Assembly (NCBI RefSeq): GCF_027580225.2
Contig: NW_027395276.1
Span: 3,827,501 to 3,891,500, forward strand
Source of the DNA: Misgurnus anguillicaudatus
Taxonomy: Eukaryota; Chordata; Actinopteri; Cypriniformes; Cobitidae
Length of the DNA: 64,000 bases
Direction of reading: 5' to 3'
Below are positions 29,195 through 64,000 of the stretch, piece after piece. Every line of letters begins with the position of its first letter. Position 1 is the stretch's first letter. The position numbers were made by a program, and so were the translations under genes. The notes beneath the pieces are model-generated. The model was given only the letters and a program-made list of their open reading frames with translations. It had not been told where the DNA came from and searched no databases.

Positions 29195-29580
29195 ACCAGA
29201 AAAACAGTCATAAGTTTTTATAAATAAGCCTTTCCTTGATGAATGCAAGGATAGGACAATATTTCAGTGAGTTATAACTATTTGAAAATCTGGAATCTAA
29301 GAAGTGGCTGCTGGTGAATTTTTTTTTTTTTTTTGGGGGGGGCACAAACACACTTTATATAAAACGTTTACTGTGGTAAGGCAGGACTGTTAATAGCCAT
29401 TGATGATGCATCATTATCTGAGGGTGCATAAAAATACTTAGAAAATTACCTTTAAAGTTGTCCAAATGAAGTCCTCACAAAAATAAAGTTTTGATATATT
29501 TACGGTAGGAAGTGTACGAAATATCTTCATGGAATATTATATTTTTGGCATAAAAGAAAAAAATCGATAATTTTGACCAA
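29195..29580. repeat. Copy of the TGTGACCCTGGACCA repeat
   Basis: GTGACCCTGGACCAGAAAAACAGTCAT and the tract AGGACAATATTTCAGTGAGT match the family also seen at 4914-6545 and 35110-35516, in mixed orientation. Confidence 0.6.
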
Positions 29581-29620
29581 TGCAATGCAATGTGCTTCAA
29601 ATATAGCTTACCTGTGCAAC

Positions 29621-29904
29621 TTAAAGCAACACTATGTAGTTTCCATGTAAAAATGACTTACAGCTCCCCCATGTGGTTGAAAAGCGCAACAGTGCCTGGT
29701 ATCAGACACTCTTCTGCAGGCAGGGGGAGGGGCGGGGCTGTGTTTCCTACCCTCCACCGCCACTTTCAGAGTGTGCTTGTAGCAGCTAGGAGGCTGCTCA
29801 GGTTGCAGCAACAGTACAATTTGTCCAGTTAAAAGTTGTTCTATCACTGAAATAATTTTAGAGACATTATTTAAAAGTAAAAAAACTACATAGTGTTGCT
29901 TTAA
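29621..29904. mobile_element. TTAA-flanked MITE (TTAAAGCAACACTATGTAG)
   Basis: The ends TTAAAGCAACACTATGTAGT and ACTACATAGTGTTGCTTTAA are exact inverse complements, the outermost TTAA being a likely piggyBac-type target site. The interior is GC-rich (AGGGGCGGGGC). Confidence 0.85.
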
Positions 29905-30162
29905 GACTCATGATATTTATGTGTTTTTTTGTCTGGCTCATATTTTAGCATTTGCACACGAGAATATTATAGTATGTGAAAATCAATACGCAAAATTAGT
30001 AGGCTATGTCCGAATTAAGCTCAATATTCGTAAAGAGATATGTCAAAAAAGAACAATATTTTTGGTATGCATCAGATAAACACTTCTATCCCATAAGGCC
30101 ACGTGAGCTAAGAAGCTGCAAAATTCAAAAACAACATCTTTTTAAGTTTAGATGATATACAC

Positions 30163-31340
30163 TCACCTAAAGGATTATTATAGGAAGCATACTAATACTG
30201 TGTTTGACCCCCTTTAGAACTGCCTTAATTCTATGTGGCATTGATTCAACAAGGTGCTGAAAGCATTCTTTAGAAATGTTGACCCATATTGATAGGATAG
30301 CATCTTGCAGCTGATGGAGATTTGTGAAATGCACATCCAGGGCACGAAGCTCCCGTTCCAACACATCCCAAAGATGCTCTATTGGGTTGAGATCTGGTGA
30401 CTGTGGGGGCCATTTTAGTACAGTGAACTCATTGTCATGTTCAAGAAACCAATTTGAAATTATTCATTCTATGTGACATGGTGCATTATCCTGCTGGAAG
30501 TAGCCATCAGAGGATGAGTACATGGTGGTCATAAACGGATGGACATGGTCAGAAACAATGCTCAGGTAGGCTGTGGCATTTAAACGATGCCCAATTGGCA
30601 CTAAGGGGCCTAAAGTGTGCCAAGAAAACATCCCCCACACCATTACACACCCACCCCCAGCCTGCACAGTGGTAACAAGGCATGATGGATCCATGTTTTC
30701 ATTCTGTTTACACCAAATTCTGACTCTACCATCTAAATGTCTCAACAGAAATCGAGACTCATCAGACCAGGCAACATTTTTTTCAGTCTTCAACTGTCCC
30801 ATTTTAGATAGTGAGATTGTGCAAATTCTAGCCTCTTTTTCCTATTTGTAGTGGAGATGAGTGGTACCTGGTGGGGTCTTCTGCTGTTGTAGCCCATCCG
30901 TCTCAAGGTTGTGCGTGTTGTGGCTTCACTAATGCTTTGCTGCATACCTCGGTTGTAACGAGTGATTATTTTAGTCAAAGTTGCTCTTCTATCAGCTTGA
31001 ATCAGAAGGTCCATTCTCCTCTGACCTCCAGCATCAACAAGACATTTTCGCCCACAGGACTGCCGCATACTGGATGTTTTTCCTTTTTTACATCATTCTT
31101 TGTAAACCCTAAAATGGTTGTGAGTGAAAATCCCAGTAACTGACCAGATTGTGAAATACTCAGACCGGCCCGTCTGGCACCAACAACTATGTCACGCTCA
31201 AAATTGTTTAAATCACCTTTCTTTCTCATTCTGACATTCAGTTTGGAGTTCAGGAGATTGTCTTGACCAAGTCTGTAGGTACATCGTTTCATTTGATATA
31301 TGTCAGGTACAGATGATCTTTCAGAGATTGTCATTCAGAA
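30163..31340 (-). pseudogene. Tc1-like transposase, decayed, with one terminal end
   Basis: Read on the minus strand, the pieces of a Tc1 transposase appear in order but in broken frames: a helix-turn-helix region (RMRKKGDLNNFERDI, LLGFSLTTI) at 31240-31010, CGRKCLVDAGGQRRM near 31060, the first catalytic Asp in WSDESRF at about 30760, the second in QQDNAPCH at about 30480, and the Glu in LNPIEHLWD at about 30390-30365, then VESMPHRIKAVLK at about 30220. Stops and shifts between these pieces make it inactive. The left end carries TACACTCACCTAAAGGATTA; I could not find the matching inverse at the other end, so that end is truncated or diverged. Confidence 0.88.
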
Positions 31341-32284
31341 CACACTTGAAATGACAAAAAATTAAAAGAGTCTCCACTGAATACTCTGTATTATAGCACA
31401 ATACACAATACAAATACAGCTAACATGCACAAAACAAATCAATGCAAAACATATTTAAAAATTACAAATACAAACAGTCAAAAGTTTTTGGCCCACTGTT
31501 TAGCAAATGGATTACTAACTAGTTTACATTTATCCAACAAAACACCAAAATACAACAATTGTTGGGTTTTGCAGTGATGTGATTCAGTTTTTTTGTGGTG
31601 GTCTACAAAAGGGATTATTGAAATACTCAAAATTCTGTTGCACTGTTTTGTGGTAGGAAAGGCTTTGACAAAGGTTTTTTGGGGAACCAAAAATGGCCAC
31701 AAAGAGTGCTTTTCAAACTCTGAATGCTGACCAAGCAGTTGTGCAGACTACAAATATGGCAAGCTGAATATGCAAAATAGCTATTTGCGATGCACAATTT
31801 TGATGAATGTTTCTTTTAAACACACAATTCTAAATATAAAATCCAGCCATTTCATACACACACACACTCACACACACACACACACGCATGATCAGACTTG
31901 TTTAAGAGGGGGGGACGTGTTTTAGTTTTCTTATAACAGGTTCTTAAAGCGGGTTTGTTTGGAGGTAATTAATCTGTTTCTTATAACAATCTCACACATT
32001 CAATACTCAACCTGTATGACAGCTATCGAAAACAACACAATATGACCCATGAATGATAGGCAGACATCTCTCTCTGTTACATTGTGATGTGTGACATTCA
32101 GTTCAGTTGATTTCTTTGCCCATTTTAAAATTGATGTTGTATAGCAGGTGGATCTTTCCTGGTTTGATTTGAACATCTAATCATTTCTCTCTCCAAATGC
32201 ACACCATACAGTAATACAACAACAGCTGTTGTATTAACTATACATTGGTAGTTGTAAAATAGATTTTAGTTGCTAATTTATGTA

Positions 32285-32497
32285 AACACAAAAAATCCTG
32301 GGTTGTTTTCAACCCAGCGTCGAGTCAAAAGGGACAAACCCAGCTTATGGGTTAATTAACCCAGAAAAAAAGTTTATATTTGATTAAACAGTGGGTTAAA
32401 ACAACCCAGCATAGGTTAAATTACAACCCATCAAGTTGGGTTTATCCCTTTTTGACCGAACGCTGGGTTGAAGCTAACCGAGCATTTTTTAGAGTAA
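32285..32497. repeat. Fold-back repeat built of AACCCA/TGGGTT motifs
   Basis: TCCTGGGTTGTTTTCAACCC on the left faces an inverse near GAACGCTGGGTTGAAG on the right, with internal GTGGGTTAAAACAACCCAGC. This is a common fish MITE type. Confidence 0.75.
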
Positions 32498-32529
32498 ACA
32501 TAGAGGCAAAGTGTATATTTTGTGTTGTG

Positions 32530-32970
32530 GCTAGACCCCCATATGGCACATTTCTTTGGCCAGAATATCTTTTAAATATATGCTAAATATATTTTGTAAA
32601 ATGTTAAGCTTAATTTAATATATTTTTGAAAATATATTTAGTTTTAAGCTTTATATGTCAAATATTTTCAATTTATTTCAGAGGCAACAAATACATTTCT
32701 AATTTTACAACCCATACGGCAAAAAATATATATTTCCTGGACAAAATATAAAAGTTTGTATAAAATAAAGAAGTATATTTTCGCAGTAAAAAATATATTT
32801 AATTTGAATATTTTCAAAATTATGTTTACAGGTTTATAAGTTTTTCCCCCAATGTGACATGAATATAAATGTTTTCAAATATATTTCAAAATATACAAAA
32901 ATATAAATTGGTAAAAAATTTATTTTTGTAAACATATTTTAAAATATATTTCAGTACATATATGTTTAAG
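32530..32970. repeat. AT-rich repeat, uninterrupted relative of 24030-25020
   Basis: GGCACATTTCTTTGGCCAGA then TTTTAAATATATGCTAAATA and GGTAAAAAATTTATTTTTGT match the klf6-intron copy along its length, but without the insert at TA. From 31340 to 32280 and from 32970 to 33700 I see only AT-rich intergenic sequence, a short CA run at 31857-31887 and no gene. Confidence 0.7.
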
Positions 32971-33714
32971 TCGTTTTTAAAACCTTTTTAGCACAAAAAA
33001 ACACACTGCAAACATACAACTCAGATTGTAATTAATATTCTTCTGGTCATGGGTTTAAAGTCTAAAATACAAATACAAGACAAAACTCAAGAGTTGCAAA
33101 TGCAGACTTCGCAAATTAAAGGGCACCTATTGTCTGAATCACGATTTTACATTTATCGTCTCCAACATAAATCTCTTTTCTTGGACTACAACATACACAC
33201 GGATTGTAGGCAACAGTTTACTTCCTGTGATTGGTGATGTAATAAAGACAGACATTATCATAATTCCTCACAGCATGTAAGTTAACTCCTGTTAGCATTG
33301 CATTGCGAGCGAATCTTTTAAACATGGTAAGGAGCGTCACATTTAGAGATGTTCAAATCTGACTCTAAATGCATTTCAGGAAGAGAGTAAAATCTGAAGC
33401 TACAAAAATGTACGGTATGTGTAAAATAATATGTTTTTTTAAACCTTAAACCATTCAAACACTTAATTTTATACCAAATACACAACAACATTGATTTTTT
33501 TTAGCAATGAAATAGGTGCACTTAAGCAATTTTTGTCTCTCTAAAGTTGATTAATGAATAAACCTGACCTCTCAAGTATACATCATGTTTCTAACATGAC
33601 TAAATGCCCCACAATCCAAACATGGGTATAGTACATGTCACATAAATGTTAATTTATTTTGAGTTTAAGAGGCACATTAAACTTCAATCAACATTTTTGA
33701 ATGACCACAAAGTA

Positions 33715-34859
33715 TGAATCATGTTGATTTAAACAATATTTTATTCCAAAATACAAACAAGAAATCACACAGTTGCATTTCTCACTGTTTGGATGTCATG
33801 GTTTCTCATCGGTGTGTGTGTGTGTGTGTTAGATGCTAAAGCGTTTCACCTTTCAGGTAGAATGAAAGACAAGATATAGTCAAAGATCCAGATACACAGA
33901 TTTCTGTTTCAAACTGGGTGAATTTAAGTACCAAACAACATCAGGTCTATTCTTTAAACACTGTGGCAAAAATACATCTTTGAGTTATAAAGTTACCAAA
34001 AGCCCTTCACCAACATCGCATCTCATTTTTGCCGTTTTGCATATCAGACCGACACAACTGCGAAAAAAACCTTGCAACCGTGAAACAAACACCGTGATAA
34101 AATACTTTTGATTCAAATAGAAATACAAACTAACAAGCTTTAATACTTCATAATATAAAGGGCTTAAAAATAACTGATATGTTCACCTGGTGTTTTACCG
34201 CGGTAATACTGCAGTGATAAAAACTGTAGACAATATTTTGTAGACATTTTTTCACTTTCTTTAAATTAAAAATGTCATCAAACACACAGAATCATACGGT
34301 TTCACCCCATTAACCAAATAAAGTCATAATATGAGTACAATTATATTTGTATAAAGAAAACTAAGCCTTAAATTCTCAATATCCATAATGCAAAAAATAT
34401 ATATATATATACTGTAATGTGCAAAAAATACATGTTACAATTGTAACATCACCGTGGTTACTGTTGATTTATATAAATGTCAATCTAACAAGAATAATAA
34501 AAATCCATTACAGTATTAAGAATTTATGTTCATAACGGTGCTAAATCAGGCGTCGTTTTCTTTATGCAATATATAACAACATATTTTTCGCTTTTAATCC
34601 GGGGAAAAATCTGGACGTGTTTACATGAGACTCACTGGACTATAAATAAGACTGTAGAGGATAAAATGAATCATTTGAAATCATGGTGATAAATCAGACA
34701 TTTTATGGCAGTCGTAGATGTGTTTTTGACTGCAGTTATCATCACGAGAGTCTCTGTCCTCTCAGTGTTGAGTGATGTGATTCTGACCTCACGTGTCGTC
34801 TGAGGAGTCAGATCTCTTCTTAGCTGATGACCATTAGATGAAAAGTTCGGACATTATTC
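33715..34859 (-). other. epb41l3: Terminal 3' UTR exon of the epb41l3-type gene (inferred)
   Basis: After its stop codon (37585-37587) the gene has only seven more exonic bases before a strong donor (GCAG/gtaagc, exon end 37578). A good acceptor with a pyrimidine tract (GTTTGTGTTGTTTAG/G) occurs at 34859, and AATAAA on the minus strand (TTTATT, 33740-33745) gives a plausible end near 33715-33730. The span contains no coding frame. Boundaries are inferred. Confidence 0.55.
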
Positions 34860-35109
34860 CTAAACAACACAAACACAGAAAGCAATCCATCAGTTAAACA
34901 GATCAAGTGTTTACCGGGTCTTTGGATCGGTGGGTTGAGGGCTTTTACTGAGTATCCTGCAAAGTGAGTAAGCACAATGTAAAGAGTTTAGTCGTTCATG
35001 TTACATCATCACAAGTTTGAGTATTATACAGATGAAATAATCTGCAGCCACACTTACATATAGTACATGTGTTTATTTATAAAGTATTTCATTTATCAGA
35101 TCATCTAAA

Positions 35110-35516
35110 ATGACCACAAAACCAGTCATAAGACACATGGGTATATTTGTAGAAATAGCCAATTCATTGTATGGGTAGTAATTATAAATTTTTTGCCAAT
35201 ACAATGCCAAAAATCATTATCATATTACGTAATGATCATGTTGCATGAAGATATTTTTTAAATTTCATACTGTAAATATATCAAAAATGTATTTATGATT
35301 AGTAATACGTGTTGCTAAGGACGTCATTTGGACAACTTTAAAGGTGATTTTCTTATTATTTCGATTTTTTTGCACCCTCAGATTTTAGATTTTCATATAG
35401 TTGTATCTTGGATAAATATTGTCCAATCCTAACAAACCATAATAAACCAAGCTTACTTTTTCATCTTAATAAATACAAATTGACCCTTGTGACTGGTTTT
35501 GTGGTCCAGGGTCATA
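35110..35516. mobile_element. Copy of the ACCACAAAACCAGTCATAAG repeat with inverted ends
   Basis: The left end GACCACAAAACCAGTCATAA and the right end TTGTGACTGGTTTTGTGGTC are inverse complements. It is the most complete copy of the family in the window and is intronic in the 3' UTR of the epb41l3-type gene. Confidence 0.75.
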
Positions 35517-36000
35517 AATAATTATATGATGATATATAATGTTTTCATGGTATACCAATTATGGCCACCATTATTTATGGCCCCCATAAATACAGAAATA
35601 CACAGAAGTTCTCGACACATCCTTGAGTCCCATTTTATTACCCATCATGCATCACAAGCACTGAGGACTGACAGGAAATGACATCGACAAAAAGCTCCAA
35701 TCCACACATGAACCAACATAACATGAAAGAATCACAGCCCAAGCTGAAAGGGATTCTGCGTACAAATCTGGGTAATATTCATAAAACTGAAAATTTAAGA
35801 TAAAAACTGTGCCTGTCAACCACCATTGCTACCATTTTCTACAAACAAAATGACGACTTTTGGACAACTGAGAAACAAATCGATCACATCCCTGGAACAA
35901 AGAGTCCTCATAAGATTTAACAGAAAACTGAAGAAACACATCAATCATAATACATCCAATGCAAAACACATACATTAGATCATTATGAAGATTGTCTATA

Positions 36001-36981
36001 TTATGGAAGCCCTATTCCGCCACATAAGAAAAAAAATCAGGCTCTGGTAAATCATAATTATGACATAAAAATTGAAATGAGGACTTTTCAAACTTTAGTT
36101 AGTGTGTACTGTTGTTAATTGAGCTTTTTTCATTTTGCAGGTATTATTTATGCTCTAAGTTTACTGCCAGGCGATATATTTTCTTCAACAGAATTCCCCT
36201 TTCAAAGCCTTCATAGAACAAGAAAGACATTGGAGCTGGGTATCGATTCAGATGTTCCAGATCGATTCGATTTCGATTCACAAGCTATCAAATCGATTCG
36301 ATTCTTGGCTCTATTCCGATTCTGGGTTAAATTTTTATGCTTGATTCAACTCAATGAATATAGATTTAATACAAATACTATATTTCTAAAAAGTGAACAT
36401 AAGTTTACAAGTGGGTAATTAATAAAAAGATATTAAGGGCCACAAACCTGTATATTAAACTCTTTTTGATTAGGTACACTTGGGTACATTAAAACCAAAC
36501 CTATCTCTAATTTTCAAATGCATACATTAATGTTAAATACAATACAATTTTGATGCAAGATAAATGTATGCTGAAAAAAGTTGGAACAGTAGCATTCCTG
36601 GATCAAACAGGATCAGGTTATTTCATTAAAAAAAAAAACGATTTGTGGCCTTTGAGAATCGATTTTGAATTGACCACCTAACAATAAATAAATAAATAGA
36701 AAAAAAATGTTTTGCCCAGCCCTAGAAGACATCAGCCCATGTTTTTTTTACATGTGAAACCTGAATACATGTTATATTGCGCACTTGAAACAAAATTAAA
36801 GCTTCAAAAACCCAGAAAGAATGGGACATTTAAAGTTAGACTTTCTATCTCATAATTATGACCTTAAAAGTCATATTTTCAATTATCATCTAAAGTCGAA
36901 ATTATGAGACTTTTAAAGTCATAATTATGATCTACCAGAGCCTGATCTTTTTTCTTATGTGGCAGAAATGGGCTTCCATAA
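36001..36981. mobile_element. Composite element with TTATGGAAGCCC ends and a nested insert
   Basis: TTATGGAAGCCCTATTCCGC and its inverse ending GGCTTCCATAA bound long inverted arms (CCACATAAGAAAAAAAATCA / ATCTTTTTTCTTATGTGG). At about 36234-36724 a second element is nested, with GCTGGGTATCGATTCAGATG at its left and TTTGCCCAGCC at its right. A tRNA-type SINE abuts its right end. Confidence 0.75.
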
Positions 36982-36982
36982 C

Positions 36983-37112
36983 AGCTCCTATGTAGCTCAG
37001 TGGCAAATCATTGCATTAGCAGTGAAAAAGGTTTCGAGTTTGAATATAACCTTGTAATGCACTGATAGTTGCTTTGGATAAATGCATCTGCCAAATGTAT
37101 AAATGTAAATGT
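36983..37112 (+). repeat. tRNA-derived SINE, copy 1
   Basis: Pol III box A-like TGTAGCTCAGTGGCAAATCA and a degenerate box B (GGTTTCGAGTTTGAA) are followed by the teleost SINE tail GTTGCTTTGGATAAATGCAT and TAAATGTAAATG. It is older and more mutated than the copy at 49309. Confidence 0.75.
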
Positions 37113-37584
37113 AGTCTGTTTGCGCTGAAGTTGAACACCCACAAACAAATACATACTTATACATACTTAAAACCTAACTCTGTCAACTGAAATATATAAG
37201 GAATGTGCTCACATAACCAAAACTAAACCAAAACAAAATCAAGAATGCATCAAACTAAAACCAAACAGAAATTTGTGGGAAGTTTGAAAATGATACTGAA
37301 ATAAAACCTCATTTTAAAATGCAGAACTATAATACAGAAATGATGAATACAGACTGAATAGATAAACATAACCCTAAACAGCTGACTGACCGTCTGAAGC
37401 AGTCTCAAAATGCAGTTTAAATAGCGTCCACAGACTCTCAGAGCTCAATCATGCTCTCGCCTTTTTACTAAGATGACCCACAACAGCAACAGAGTCATGC
37501 AGGTTGTGTCACAAGCACAGAAATGAAAGGCAGTGCATGCAGAGCGAATGAGAGCGTGACATCAGAAACACGCTTACCTGCGCT

Positions 37585-62487
<24,903 letters not shown>

Positions 62488-63689
62488 TCAATGTTCTCAT
62501 AGACACACAGAGATGCTGATCCCATCATGAAATCCAGAACTAAAATGACAGGAATACTAAACTAACTGGAATATTTGGGCAGATGAATAGCTGGGCTTCA
62601 ATCACAATGATTTTATGCGCATTTTGTAGTATTGCATAAGAATCGAGTGATGGAACCAATACATTTCAAATAAAAATCCCAAAAAAGTTTATACGCTTGC
62701 TTGAGGTGGTTTTTGACTTATGCAAAAAAGAAAAGATGTGAATAATGGGAGATGGAAGTGCATTTGCAGAATAAATTCTGATGTAGTGAACATTAAAACC
62801 CATGGCATTGATCGTCTAGCTGTTTCCGCTGTCGTTGTCTTTACCATATATGTGGCTCGACATCATCGTAATGCCCTTGCTGCTAGTGCCTGCAACAAAA
62901 ATTCTGCATTCCTTCTTCGTGCACAGCATTCAGATTGGCAATTACAAGCTGCACTCTTAATAAATTTATTATAATCATAACTAAATGCAGTCCTGTCTCC
63001 ATTTTCTAAGTGTGCCGTCGTTTGTTAATACCACAGTAATTCGATCAAACAACTTGATTGAAACGCACCTAATTAGCATTTGTTTGTTTTACTTTTTTTG
63101 CACGTTTGGATGAAAACTCAGCTTTGCAGTGAAATTATATTTAAAAAAAAAAACACAAGTAAATACTTAACAGATTGTTTACAAATCAGTTCTGCGTTTA
63201 ATAAAACATTGTAAGCAACATTAAACAATCCACAGTGAAGCCCACAACATTTTAGTGACTTTTATAAATAAATCCTTTGGCTTTGCAGTTAAAGACTATC
63301 ATAATTAAACATGCAATACAGATCTCAATACACACACATTAGTGTTTGAGAATATTAATGAACAAAGCAGATCATTGTGGGTCAGTCAGATACGCGCTGA
63401 GAGTTTAAGTGAGTCTTTGTGAATTTAGACATTCATTGATTTTAAACTATTCACCCAGTATAAACCCAGTTACACAGAACTAGACACAAAGTCACATTGT
63501 GCTGTATGAAGAGATCTGTCTGTTGCTCAACATCAAAATGCATTTCTTTAGATGATGATTTATCACATCACGCGTCACAACGTCTTCTGTTTAAAATGTA
63601 GATTAATAGTGTGTGTTGTAACACTTGGTAGATTTGGTTTGATAACTCTGGTGCGATTGCTCAGTTGGTGCGGTTTATTTGAGTAACGT

Positions 63690-64000
63690 CCCATTCACAC
63701 CATCAGCGACTAACAGTAGCAGAGCGACATAATCTCATGCAATTCAATGGAAGCTTGACGACTTCTGGCGACAATGACCATTGGCGACAGGAAGTGGGCG
63801 TGTCCAGCAACGAGTCAAAGTTGAGAAAATTTTTATTTTATGCAAATGACAACATTTTCAGACCGAGTACCAATGAGAGCAGAGCACTGGAGTTTATGTT
63901 ATCTGTGAGAGTGCTTTACATCCAGTTTTATGAACGAATCAGGTTGTGACCTTATTCTTATGCCTTAAGGTTCAGTTCACTGTTAAAATTAGGGATCGAC
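63690..64000. repeat. Partial copy of the 4949-6212 element, runs off right edge
   Basis: CCCATTCACACCATCAGCGA, AGTAGCAGAGCGACATAATC and GGGCGTGTCCAGCAACGAGT follow the order seen at 4949-5130. From 62410 to 63690 I see only AT-rich intronic sequence and no further exon. Confidence 0.65.

Noticed and set aside
31478..31702. 74-codon frame beside the Tc1 relic
   Set aside because: Does not resemble Tc1 or any other family; low-complexity intergenic sequence.

Overview
This is a stretch of vertebrate nuclear DNA, almost certainly from a teleost and probably a cypriniform-like fish. The genes have many introns with GT-AG junctions, the gene content is vertebrate, one gene is a finTRIM (a fish-expanded TRIM group), and the introns are packed with fish-type repeats: Tol2-like hAT, Tc1, TTAA-flanked fold-back MITEs, tRNA-derived SINEs and CA-rich satellite. 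I cannot name the species.

Four protein-coding genes are supported, all on the minus strand. (1) 41-12551: pitrm1, the mitochondrial presequence protease. Sixteen exons are present, from the start codon to about 60% of the protein; the rest lies beyond the left edge. (2) 16761-19469: a complete six-exon finTRIM-type gene (RING, B-boxes, coiled coil, PRY-SPRY) with an ISRE just upstream. (3) 23476-27923: a complete four-exon klf6-type zinc-finger gene. (4) 37585-62410: the 3' two-thirds of a band 4.1 gene, best matched to epb41l3. It runs from the FERM domain's last part to the stop, with a 3' UTR exon at about 33715-34859; its promoter lies beyond the right edge. I derived exon borders by hand from splice consensus, reading-frame continuity and family similarity. 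All listed junctions keep the frame.

The pitrm1-klf6 neighbourhood matches the human 10p15 order and orientation. The finTRIM between them and the epb41l3-type gene beside them do not. The genes do not form one pathway: they are a mitochondrial protease, a probable antiviral ubiquitin ligase, a transcription factor and a membrane-cytoskeleton adaptor.

Most of the rest is repeats, often nested two or three deep: 4914-6545 (three levels), 13972-14912, 36001-36981, 41286-42666 and 47061-48025. A 24-bp minisatellite fills 57624-59402 in an epb41l3 intron. I found no CRISPR array, rRNA, viral genome or novel multi-gene system. The most interesting leads are structural: paired inverted MITEs that flank internal exon sets in pitrm1 and epb41l3 (a layout that favours circular RNA), a possible 15-codon cassette exon in epb41l3, an epb41l3 exon encoding a hydrophobic segment, CTCF-like sites carried by a repeat family, and the ISRE of the finTRIM gene.
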